From Paenibacillus sp. An7 (lineage in GTDB: Bacteria > Bacillota > Bacilli > Paenibacillales > Paenibacillaceae): a stretch of DNA of 64,000 bases. The stretch lies in the NCBI RefSeq assembly GCF_009870785.1, contig NZ_WTWX01000002.1:21474-85473 (forward strand), read 5' to 3'. The number at the start of each line of letters is the position of its first letter. Positions within the stretch are counted from its first letter, which is position 1. Made by a program: the position numbers and the translations under genes. The notes below the pieces were generated by a model. That model searched no databases. It was not told the DNA's origin and saw nothing but the letters and a program-made list of their open reading frames with translations. Below are positions 17,866 to 26,275 of this stretch, piece by piece.

Positions 17866-19359
17866 TTAGCCTCTCTTTGGCACAATCTTAATTACCGCTA
17901 CGGAAGCAGCAGGCAGTGTGAAACTAACGTTTCCTTTCTCAGCTCTGATTCCTTCAAGTTCTTTCGGTGCAACCTGGGCCGGGTTATCGAACGAGTTATG
18001 TGCATCCAGCTCATCAGATGAAACCAGAACTTGGCCGCTTACCACTGCATCTTCAATCCCTTGCAGATCAAGTTCTACATTCAAGGAATCTGCATGGCTG
18101 AGATTACAAGCAGAAACATGAATATGCCCTTCATGATCTATAGAAGAAGATAGGCTGAGCTGCGGAATTTCTTCGTCACCCATTTTATAAGATGGACTTA
18201 CATATTGAGTCTCAAGCAAATGTGCATCCTGATGAACTTTATACATATCAAAAACATGATATGTCGGTGTCAGTACCATATTAGCACCTTCCGTCAGGAT
18301 CATTGCTTGCAAGACATTTACGATCTGTGCAATATTCGTCATCGTTACGCGATCGGAGTGTTCATGGAATAAGTTCAGGTTAATTCCCGCTACGAGCGCA
18401 TCACGTACTGTATTTTGTTGATATAGGAATCCTGGATTTGTTCCTGGCTCTACTTCAAACCAAGTTCCCCATTCATCAATGATCAGTCCTACTTTTTTGT
18501 CTGGGTCATATTTATCCATAATGGCTGAATGCTTTACAATCAGCTCTTCCATGTATAGAGTAGCTTTCAGTGTTGTAAACCATTCTTCACTTGTGAATCC
18601 AGTGGCACTGCCTTTTTTCTCCCATACTCCAGTACCTGTCGTGTAATAGTGAAGACTAAGACCATTCATGAGATGATGAGCTTCCCGCATGAGAACTTCT
18701 GTCCAGTGATAGTCTGCTGTATTAGGTCCGCAAGCAATTTTGTATACCGGCTCTGCACTGTAATTCCGCACATAAGTGGAATATCTTCGATACAGATCAG
18801 CGTAATATTCAGGACGCATGTTCCCGCCGCAGCCCCAGCTCTCATTACCTACTCCAAAATACTTCACGTTCCACGGTTCTTCTTGACCGTTCTGTGCACG
18901 AAGACTTGCCATTGGCGACTGTCCGCCGTTATTCATGTACTCCACCCATTGCTGCATCTCATACACTGTACCGCTGCCGACATTACCACAAATATAAGGT
19001 TCTGCCCCAATGAGTTCACAAAGTCTCATAAATTCATGCGTACCGAAGTGGTTATTCTCTTCTACTCCGCCCCAGTGGGTGTTAAGCATACGCGGACGGT
19101 TCTCACGAGGACCAATTCCATCTTCCCAGTGGTACTCGTCAGCAAAACAGCCGCCTGGCCAGCGCAGTACAGGTACTTTTAGTTGTTTCAATGCTTCTAT
19201 TACATCATTTCGGATCCCGTCTGTATTTGGAATGGGTGAATCTTCTCCAACCCATATTCCTTCATAAACACAACGTCCTAAATGTTCAGAAAATTGACCA
19301 TAGATGTTTTTATTGATTTGGCTTTTTCGTTTCTCTGTATGTACAAGAACTTTTACCAT
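17866..19359 (-). CDS. abfA: Alpha-L-arabinofuranosidase, GH51
   Basis: Intracellular exo-enzyme (497 aa, no signal peptide) that releases arabinose from arabino-oligosaccharides. The (beta/alpha)8 catalytic domain carries the acid/base Glu173 in [11 protein letters not shown] and the nucleophile Glu296 in IIDEWGTWF; the substrate motif [15 protein letters not shown] is intact, and a beta-sandwich domain follows to the C-terminus. The ATG at 19359 has GGAGG 8 nt upstream; a GTG five codons earlier overlaps that site. A cre-like box lies about 130 bp upstream. No AraR-type operator or arabinose transporter was recognised beside it. Confidence 0.96.
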   Translation of the reverse strand: MVKVLVHTEKRKSQINKNIYGQFSEHLGRCVYEGIWVGEDSPIPNTDGIRNDVIEALKQLKVPVLRWPGGCFADEYHWEDGIGPRENRPRMLNTHWGGVEENNHFGTHEFMRLCELIGAEPYICGNVGSGTVYEMQQWVEYMNNGGQSPMASLRAQNGQEEPWNVKYFGVGNESWGCGGNMRPEYYADLYRRYSTYVRNYSAEPVYKIACGPNTADYHWTEVLMREAHHLMNGLSLHYYTTGTGVWEKKGSATGFTSEEWFTTLKATLYMEELIVKHSAIMDKYDPDKKVGLIIDEWGTWFEVEPGTNPGFLYQQNTVRDALVAGINLNLFHEHSDRVTMTNIAQIVNVLQAMILTEGANMVLTPTYHVFDMYKVHQDAHLLETQYVSPSYKMGDEEIPQLSLSSSIDHEGHIHVSACNLSHADSLNVELDLQGIEDAVVSGQVLVSSDELDAHNSFDNPAQVAPKELEGIRAEKGNVSFTLPAASVAVIKIVPKRG

Positions 19360-19491
19360 AATAATAACCTCCACCTTATTGAAATGAATGGTTCTGCGTT
19401 TGTTCCCTATCGTCTTTGAATTAATTAAAATATAAATCCTGGTTGCTATCTTCTTTCTATCAATTACATAATAAACCTAACCAGTTAACTC

Positions 19492-19505
19492 TGTAAACGC
19501 TTTTT
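19492..19505 (-). promoter_or_regulatory. cre-like CcpA box near arabinofuranosidase gene
   Basis: TGTAAACGCTTTTT, read on the plus strand, matches TGWAARCGYTWNCW at 13 of 14 positions. It is in the divergent region between abfA and the ABC exporter genes. I assign it to abfA by function, not by sequence. Confidence 0.6.
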
Positions 19506-19646
19506 TAAATCTAACTATAAAATAATATTAAAGTTAATCCAGCGGAAAAAGTACGTTTGGAACATATAATTCATACATTTAAGTCCAGCAAGGAATCATT
19601 TGACAATTTTTCCGTCATACCTTTAAGTTAAAAACAAGCTTACTTG

Positions 19647-19685
19647 AATTCATTACATAAATATCTGTAGTTACTGTAATGAATT
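19647..19685. repeat. 39-bp inverted repeat before ABC exporter operon
   Basis: Perfect 11-bp arms AATTCATTACA / TGTAATGAATT separated by 17 nt, 68 bp before the first ABC gene. There is no T-tract in either direction, so it looks more like an operator or RNA hairpin than a terminator. The rest of the 19360-19752 gap holds the cre box and a possible TTGACA at 19600-19605. Confidence 0.55.
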
Positions 19686-19752
19686 ACGAAAATTAATTCT
19701 CTTATTAAAAGGTTGTCCCTCTATCTCACTTACGAAAGGTGTCCTTATTTTA

Positions 19753-21489
19753 ATGAAGAAACTACTTCCTTTTCTCAAACCCTACTGGGCAGCGAGCTTA
19801 CTCGCTCCTCTGCTTATGATGCTCGAAGTTTCCATGGATTTGCTTCAGCCCAGGCTCATGGCAAGTATCATAGATGAAGGGATAACAAAAAATAACCTTG
19901 ATCATATTCAAGAAACCGGACTCTTTATGATCGTTGTCGCGCTGATCGGTCTAGTGGGCGGAGCCGGCTGTACGATTTTTTCAAGCATTGCTGCACAGCA
20001 TTTTGGAAAAGATCTGCGAATTCGATTATTCGAACAAATCCAATCCTTTTCTTTTCGCAATTTGGATGAACGAAAAACCGGCTCACTCATTACTCGTTTA
20101 ACGAATGATGTGGTACAGCTACAAGCTTTTGTTCAGATGATTCTAAGAATCTTTGTCCGTACGCCGCTTATGCTGATCGGAAGCTTAGTGATGGCCATTA
20201 TGCTGAGCCCTAATCTAGCGTTCATCTTAGTAGTGTCCGTGCCTGTACTTTTCTTCATTCTCTATCTCTTAACCAAACGGTCTTTTCCTTTATTTACGAA
20301 AATGCAAAGTAAGCTCGATCAGGTAAACACCGTTCTTCAAGAAAACTTATCTGGTGTTCGTGTCATCAAAGCTTTTGTTCGCAATGATTATGAAGAGCAG
20401 CGATTCAACAAAACAAATGACGATTATACCCAGGCAGCAATTCGGGCTAATCGGCTGATGGCGCTCAGTATGCCGCTGATGACGCTTGTACTGAATGTCA
20501 GTATCGTAGCGGTGCTCTGGTTCGGAGGATTGCAGTATTATCAAGGAAATCTTGAAATAGGTAAACTGATCGCTTTTATTAACTATGTCACCCAGCTCCT
20601 GATGTCAATGCTGATGCTAAGTAACATGCTGGTTTTCGTATCTAGAGCAAAAGTATCTGCAGACCGGGTAAATGAAGTGCTAAGTACATATTCTGAGCTT
20701 GAAAATCCGGTTCATCCAAAACATGCGTCAAGTGTTCATGAAGGATCTATCGAGTTCTCTAATGTTAGCTTCTCTTACCATAACCAAGAGGATGACCTCG
20801 TCCTCACTGATATCAGTTTCAAAGCAGAATCGGGTCAAATGGTAGCGATCCTTGGAGCGACGGGTGCTGGGAAAACTACCCTAGTCCACCTCATTCCAAG
20901 ACTTTACGAAGTATACAGTGGAGAAATACGGGTGGGGGGTGTCCCCGTACAGGACTATGATCTGGAGGAACTAAGAAGCAAGGTTGCCGTAGTAATGCAG
21001 CAAGCAATTCTATTTAGCGGAACAATTCGGGATAATATCCGCTACGGTAATCCTTCAGCAAGTGACGAACAAATCTTGGCCGCTGCAAAGGCAGCCGAAG
21101 CAGCTCCTTTTATCGAACGGTTGGAACTAGGGTATGACACGGTTCTTGGACAAAAAGGGGTAAACCTGTCTGGTGGGCAAAAACAGCGGATTTCCCTCGC
21201 GAGAGCACTCGTTACGGATCCTTCGATACTTATACTGGACGACAGTACAAGTGCGGTTGATCTCAAGACAGAAGCTAACATACTAAAAGCGATGGAACAA
21301 CAAAAAAGCAACATCACTAAGATTATCATCGCACAGCGTATTTCTTCTGTAACAAAAGCAGATCTGATTCTTGTTCTACACGATGGAAAGATCGCAGCTC
21401 AAGGAACGCATGAACAACTTTTGAAAACAAGTTCCGTTTACCAAGATATCTACCGTTCACAGCGCAAGGAGGATAGATCCTATGTCTAG
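19753..21489 (+). CDS. ABC exporter half-transporter A (degenerate ATP site)
   Basis: First subunit (578 aa) of a heterodimeric multidrug-type ABC exporter resembling B. subtilis YfiB/YfiC. Six transmembrane helices (residues about 15-300) precede the nucleotide-binding domain. Walker A is GATGAGKTTL and the signature NLSGGQ is normal, but the Walker B reads LILDDST, with Asp in place of the catalytic Glu, and the switch His is Gln (IIAQRIS). These changes mark a non-hydrolytic site. AAAGGTG precedes the ATG. The next gene overlaps its 3' end by 8 bp. Substrates are unknown; lipids or drugs are typical. Confidence 0.94.
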   Translation: MKKLLPFLKPYWAASLLAPLLMMLEVSMDLLQPRLMASIIDEGITKNNLDHIQETGLFMIVVALIGLVGGAGCTIFSSIAAQHFGKDLRIRLFEQIQSFSFRNLDERKTGSLITRLTNDVVQLQAFVQMILRIFVRTPLMLIGSLVMAIMLSPNLAFILVVSVPVLFFILYLLTKRSFPLFTKMQSKLDQVNTVLQENLSGVRVIKAFVRNDYEEQRFNKTNDDYTQAAIRANRLMALSMPLMTLVLNVSIVAVLWFGGLQYYQGNLEIGKLIAFINYVTQLLMSMLMLSNMLVFVSRAKVSADRVNEVLSTYSELENPVHPKHASSVHEGSIEFSNVSFSYHNQEDDLVLTDISFKAESGQMVAILGATGAGKTTLVHLIPRLYEVYSGEIRVGGVPVQDYDLEELRSKVAVVMQQAILFSGTIRDNIRYGNPSASDEQILAAAKAAEAAPFIERLELGYDTVLGQKGVNLSGGQKQRISLARALVTDPSILILDDSTSAVDLKTEANILKAMEQQKSNITKIIIAQRISSVTKADLILVLHDGKIAAQGTHEQLLKTSSVYQDIYRSQRKEDRSYV

Positions 21490-23275
21490 TCAAATGCGTT
21501 CCCGAGTTCCTGTGCATCAAATGCCAAAAGTAAGAGCGAAACATACCGGTCCTACGATAAAACGGCTTTGGAATTACTTAAACAAACAGCGCGCCGCACT
21601 GCTCATGGTTTATATTTTCACTGTGCTAAGCTCACTTACTGCTCTACTAGGCCCCTATCTTGTTGGGGTAACGATTGATAATTATATTATCCCGAGAGAC
21701 TATATGGGACTAATTAAAATATGCTTGATCATGCTCGCTATTCATTTGTTCGGTTCGGTGGTTACCTGGGTGCAGGCCTATATTATGACCGCGCTCTCTC
21801 AGAAAACGGTGCTTCATCTGAGAAAAGATCTGTTTTCAAAGTATCAGAAATTGCCGATTTCATTCTTTGACAAGCGCAGCACTGGAGAACTGATGAGCCG
21901 TGCAACAAATGACATAGAGAATGTATCAAGCACACTCAATCAGAGTGTTACTCAACTGTTGAATAGTATCGTGACACTCATCGGTTCCCTTGTAATTATG
22001 ATTATTTTGGATATACCGCTTACTTTAGTAGCACTGATTAGCATCCCGCTCGCTCTTGTCGTAACTCGGAATATCGCTAAATACACAAAGAGATATTTCA
22101 AGGAACAACAGCAGCATCTGGGGGATCTCAATGGAATGATTGAAGAAACCATCAGTGGGCAAAAAGTGGTGAAACTATACCGTCAGGAAGAAAAAGAAAC
22201 TCTGCGCTTCAGGGAAATTAGCGAACGGCTTAATCAGGTTGGAATTAAGGCGCAAATGATGTCTGGAATGATGGGACCGTTCATGAATGTCGTCAACAAT
22301 CTCAGTTTTGCCCTGATTGCGGCTGTCGGAGGCTGGCTCGTATTCCAGGGTCAAACCCAGGTCGGCATTGTCGTCAGTTTCCTAAGTTACTCTCGTCAAT
22401 TTGGACGCCCCATCTCTGAACTTGCAAATCAGTACAACCTGATTCAATCTGCTGTCGCCGGTGCAGAGAGAGTATTTGAGATTATGGATATGAAGACGGA
22501 GCATGAAGGCGAACATGGAAAACCGATCACGAATATACAAGGTGCTGTACGTTTCGATGATGTGTCTTTTCATTATCATGCGGATAAACCTATTTTGCAA
22601 AACATAAGCTTTACTGCACATCCAGGTGAAAAGGTCGCTCTTGTTGGACCCACGGGAGCAGGTAAAACATCGGTCGTAAATCTATTAACCCGTTTCTACG
22701 ATATTGTGGATGGAGCAATTACGATTGATGATGTGGACATTCGCCAAATCGACAAAGATCATCTCCGCAGGCTGATGGGGATGGTACTTCAAGATGCCCA
22801 TGTTTTCTCAGGGACGATTCGGGAAAATATCCGCTTTGGCAAACTCGATGCAACCGACCAAGAAATAGAACAAGCAGCTGTACTCGCGAATGCAGACACA
22901 TTTATTAGACGACTCCCTCAGGGATATGACACGATGCTTAGTACGGAAGGCAGCAACCTGAGTCATGGACAGCGGCAACTGTTAACCATCGCGAGAGCCA
23001 TCCTGGCCGATCCGGCTATTCTTATACTGGATGAGGCAACAAGCAGTGTAGATACAAGAACCGAAATGCATATTCAGGAGGCAATGAAGGTACTTATGCG
23101 AGGAAGAACGAGCTTCGTTATCGCCCACCGGCTAAGTACGATTCAAGATGCAGATACCATTCTTTACCTTGAGCATGGTCGTCTTGTAGAACAAGGGACA
23201 CATGAGGAATTATTAGCAGCAAAAGGCCCTTATTATGAGCTGTACCAAAGTCAGTTTCAACGAGTTGTATCCTAA
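21482..23275 (+). CDS. ABC exporter half-transporter B (catalytic ATP site)
   Basis: Partner subunit (597 aa), with six transmembrane helices and an ATPase domain. Walker A GPTGAGKTSV, Walker B LILDEATSS with the catalytic Glu, and switch His in VIAHRLSTI are all canonical, but the signature is LSHGQ rather than LSGGQ. Since each ATP site pairs one subunit's Walker motifs with the other's signature, this altered signature faces the degenerate Walker motifs of the first subunit. AAGGAGG lies before its ATG inside the upstream gene, so the two are translationally coupled. Confidence 0.95.
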   Translation: MSSQMRSRVPVHQMPKVRAKHTGPTIKRLWNYLNKQRAALLMVYIFTVLSSLTALLGPYLVGVTIDNYIIPRDYMGLIKICLIMLAIHLFGSVVTWVQAYIMTALSQKTVLHLRKDLFSKYQKLPISFFDKRSTGELMSRATNDIENVSSTLNQSVTQLLNSIVTLIGSLVIMIILDIPLTLVALISIPLALVVTRNIAKYTKRYFKEQQQHLGDLNGMIEETISGQKVVKLYRQEEKETLRFREISERLNQVGIKAQMMSGMMGPFMNVVNNLSFALIAAVGGWLVFQGQTQVGIVVSFLSYSRQFGRPISELANQYNLIQSAVAGAERVFEIMDMKTEHEGEHGKPITNIQGAVRFDDVSFHYHADKPILQNISFTAHPGEKVALVGPTGAGKTSVVNLLTRFYDIVDGAITIDDVDIRQIDKDHLRRLMGMVLQDAHVFSGTIRENIRFGKLDATDQEIEQAAVLANADTFIRRLPQGYDTMLSTEGSNLSHGQRQLLTIARAILADPAILILDEATSSVDTRTEMHIQEAMKVLMRGRTSFVIAHRLSTIQDADTILYLEHGRLVEQGTHEELLAAKGPYYELYQSQFQRVVS

Positions 23276-23383
23276 TAGATGATTACTGATGCAAGTTTAA
23301 ACTCCGAGGTCTTGTGGTAAATAGAGTTTTTGACTGAAAACTTCTACTAGAATTACCCATGACTAAAGAGGTGCCATATCATT

Positions 23384-25339
23384 TTGAATCCAAACAATCA
23401 ATCAATACCCAAAACAAGAACTTACATCGCACAGCATCTAAAAAAAGCTTTTCGCATCAATAAAGTCCCGGTTCCTTGGGGATCGGCTGTTATTGCGGGG
23501 CTTAGCACCGGCATTCCTCTGCTAACTGGTATCATCTTACATGAACCTGGGCTTGGAATGCTGGCAACAACGGGTGCTTTTGTGAATGTATATATGAGGG
23601 ATGAAACCGCAAGACAGCGTTTTGTGAAACTGAGCTGCATTCTGTTAGGGCTTGCTTTCAGTATTATGCTGGGTACCCTTGCGGGCCCTTCGTTACTGGC
23701 AAGTGCAGCTGCCATTAGTTTCATTGGTGCTGCAGCTACTTTTTTGTGTGGAATATCAGGCGTTCTGCTTCCTGCAGGATATATGTTTGTTCTCGTCTGC
23801 GGTATGGCAATCAGCCTTCCCGCAGATCCAGATTTATTCGCCTATCGGGGGCTGACTGTGCTTCTTGGCGGCATTCCTGCACTCCTATTATGTATGATCC
23901 CCCTAGCGTTTCATCGTTATGGGCCAGAAAAAAGAATGCTCTCTTCCCTGTACCAAAAACTTGCAACGATGCTTGAGTCTTTGAATACGAGCGACTATCC
24001 GCTTCTTCGCTTGGAGACGGGGGAACTTCTTCAACAAACGAAAAAGAAAATTTATCAAAGTATGATTTCTGGACGAAAGGAAAATCGCTCCCTTCAGCAA
24101 ATCTACGAGATTACAGCGGCTGCGGATCAGCTGTTTTGGGCTCTTGTTTCTATCGAAGATCAACAAATATCTATTCCTGCTACCTACCCTCGTATGCTGA
24201 GAACGATAGCCCGTACATTGCCTAAACGACCTTCAACTTTGACTTTGGATCAGCAAGTTTTTGGCAACATAAAAGAAGAAGATCATTTTCACCCTGCCTT
24301 ACAGGAAGCATTTGTTTACATGATGGATGCGACCGGGAACCCTTCTTCCAAACTCGAGGTGTCCACTCGTTCACTAAAAGAAGCGATTGGCACCAGGTGG
24401 AGTATCCGAGGTCTGTATCACTACACAACGATTTTCTCTGCCTCAATGAAAATGGGGCTGCTCGTTCTGGTTGCTTATGGAGTGGCGATTATGATCCAGG
24501 CACCGCATCCTTCGTGGGTTCCCATAGGATGTGCTTCTGTCCTGATCGCTGCTACAGCAACGGCCAGTTTTTATCGCGGAATTCAGCTTATGATTGGTAC
24601 CTGCATAGGAGGATTACTCGCGTCTCTGCTGCTATTCTTAGAATCCACAGGCTTTGTGATCGTACTGAGTGTTGCTATCATGCAATTCATTATTAAAACG
24701 CTGGCTGTCAAGAATTATGCCCTTGCTGCGGTATTTATAACACCCATCTCTCTTCTGCTCGTATCACTGGCACATCCAGTAGATTTACCGATTTCCTTTG
24801 TAAATGTAAGAATTATAGACATTATGCTTGGTTGTTCTCTTGGTTTAGCCGGGATGCTTGTAATATCACCTCATTCGGCTTCAAAAAGGCTGAATCGGAC
24901 TTTTGCTGCCGCATTGGATGCCCAAGCCAAGCTGCTCAAGACTTATGCAAAAAAACACCATAACCAAGAAATAAAAATCTTGTCCAATATCGTACTTCGG
25001 TCGCTAAAAAGAACCAGTACCTTATATGATCAAGCTTTTAATGAAATTACTCGTCGTCCATACCATGTGGAAGAAGACTTTCCTATCCTGATTCGGATTC
25101 AAAAAGCGGGTTATCTTACGATTGATACTATTAGGAATGAGCAACTAAAAGAGAAGAAAGAGGAACTACTTGCATGCAGCGAACTGCTGACAGAAATGTC
25201 TGCCTATTTTAAAACAGCCCCTAATTCTTATAAAAGAAGAATAAAATGGAATCAAAACCTTGGTGTTTCTTACTTAATAGAAGACAAATCGATCCCGCTC
25301 TTCACGGCAGTTACGGATCTATATCAGGAGCTTCTGTGA
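23384..25339 (+). CDS. FUSC-type membrane protein, aromatic-acid-exporter-like
   Basis: A 651-aa protein with two blocks of transmembrane helices (about residues 30-190 and 360-490) each followed by a cytoplasmic region. This is the layout of the FUSC/aromatic acid exporter family, and the second block carries the family-like SWVPIGCASVLIAATATAS segment. The frame starts with TTG, 10 nt after AAAGAGGTG; no ATG fits. It follows the ABC pair by about 110 bp on the same strand and may share its transcript. The substrate, possibly weak organic acids, is inferred from the family only. Confidence 0.85.
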   Translation: MNPNNQSIPKTRTYIAQHLKKAFRINKVPVPWGSAVIAGLSTGIPLLTGIILHEPGLGMLATTGAFVNVYMRDETARQRFVKLSCILLGLAFSIMLGTLAGPSLLASAAAISFIGAAATFLCGISGVLLPAGYMFVLVCGMAISLPADPDLFAYRGLTVLLGGIPALLLCMIPLAFHRYGPEKRMLSSLYQKLATMLESLNTSDYPLLRLETGELLQQTKKKIYQSMISGRKENRSLQQIYEITAAADQLFWALVSIEDQQISIPATYPRMLRTIARTLPKRPSTLTLDQQVFGNIKEEDHFHPALQEAFVYMMDATGNPSSKLEVSTRSLKEAIGTRWSIRGLYHYTTIFSASMKMGLLVLVAYGVAIMIQAPHPSWVPIGCASVLIAATATASFYRGIQLMIGTCIGGLLASLLLFLESTGFVIVLSVAIMQFIIKTLAVKNYALAAVFITPISLLLVSLAHPVDLPISFVNVRIIDIMLGCSLGLAGMLVISPHSASKRLNRTFAAALDAQAKLLKTYAKKHHNQEIKILSNIVLRSLKRTSTLYDQAFNEITRRPYHVEEDFPILIRIQKAGYLTIDTIRNEQLKEKKEELLACSELLTEMSAYFKTAPNSYKRRIKWNQNLGVSYLIEDKSIPLFTAVTDLYQELL

Positions 25340-25388
25340 GCAGAGACAAATACGAGTCCAACCCCTTGATGTAAACCCATTGATACAC

Positions 25389-25439
25389 AAAATAAATAAT
25401 CCCACATCCTCCTTCTAGGATCGTGGGATTATTTATTTT
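25389..25439. terminator. Strong bidirectional terminator
   Basis: A perfect 17-bp stem: the arm AAAATAAATAATCCCAC pairs with GTGGGATTATTTATTTT, and a small inner hairpin ATCCT / AGGAT caps it. It lies between the convergent FUSC gene and the phosphatase gene and has T-rich arms both ways. Confidence 0.88.
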
Positions 25440-25446
25440 GTTAACT

Positions 25447-26268
25447 TTAGATTTCAACAGCGATACCAAAATGATCTGACACCACAGGGCTACCCTTTCC
25501 ATTCAGTACGACTTTTGAAGATTGGACAGGGATGTTTTGATTCGAAAAGACATAATCGATTCGCAGTTTCTGCTTATTATCTTCCCAACCCGCGATCGCC
25601 TTAACAACCGTGAATCCGTCATCTTTTTGAGTTGCAAGATCATAACAATCATGCCATCCACTCCCTGTCACCAGGGAATATCCTTCGCCCTCAATGTGAG
25701 CCGCATTGTTGAAATCTCCCATAATAAAGGCAGGCAGAGAATGAACATACTTGTCCATCACAGCAAGAGAATATTTCCACTGAGGCTCGAATGGTTCCTC
25801 TTCATCATGCCACCAATTATAATGACCATTCACGAACCAGGTATCCTTACCGGAGACTTCCGTTTTGATTCCCAGCAGTTTGCGTGTACGGAAGTTGGCA
25901 TAATCCCGCATATCCGATACGTAAGCACCGAACGCTTCCTTAATCGGCGTCTTAGACAGAATAGCCAATCCTTCGTCGTATTTAGCAAATCCAACATGGA
26001 CAGGTATGTACGTCCAGTAGTATTCGGTGTGAAGCTGTTTACGAAGGACATAAGCATAATTATCTGCTTTGATAAGCGTATTCTCTTCCGCTTCATGAAA
26101 ATAGTTCATCTCCGAAGCAGGAAGTGCTTCTTCCTGCATGGATTGATTGACTTCCTGAAGTGCAATCACATCAAAATCGTGCTCGTTTATAAAATGAGCA
26201 AGCTGCTCTATTTTCTCAAGCTGATTTTCTTCAATCCATGCGTGTGTGTTCAGTGTTAATATTCTCAA
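25447..26268 (-). CDS. mapP: EEP-fold phosphatase, probable maltose 6'-phosphate phosphatase
   Basis: A 273-aa member of the endonuclease/exonuclease/phosphatase superfamily. Metal and catalytic residues are visible: Asn in LTLNTHAW, Glu in VIALQEVNQS, GHYNWWHDEE, IMGDFNNAAH and the final Asp-His in VVSDHFGIAV. It begins with TTG 7 bp after the PTS permease stop and is clearly coupled to it. As I recall, E. faecalis MapP, which dephosphorylates imported maltose 6'-phosphate, belongs to this fold and is encoded beside a maltose PTS. That and the surrounding maltose genes are my reason for the name. Without context it would be called only an EEP hydrolase. A bidirectional terminator follows. 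Confidence 0.78.
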   Translation of the reverse strand: MRILTLNTHAWIEENQLEKIEQLAHFINEHDFDVIALQEVNQSMQEEALPASEMNYFHEAEENTLIKADNYAYVLRKQLHTEYYWTYIPVHVGFAKYDEGLAILSKTPIKEAFGAYVSDMRDYANFRTRKLLGIKTEVSGKDTWFVNGHYNWWHDEEEPFEPQWKYSLAVMDKYVHSLPAFIMGDFNNAAHIEGEGYSLVTGSGWHDCYDLATQKDDGFTVVKAIAGWEDNKQKLRIDYVFSNQNIPVQSSKVVLNGKGSPVVSDHFGIAVEI

Positions 26269-26275
26269 AATTTCA

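Noticed and set aside
18649..19182. 177-codon plus-strand frame opposite abfA
   Set aside because: Shadow frame of a conserved GH51 gene with unlikely composition.
25522..26259. 245-codon plus-strand frame opposite the EEP phosphatase gene
   Set aside because: It is fully antisense to a gene with clear active-site motifs, has odd composition (many Ile, Arg, Phe) and no ribosome site.
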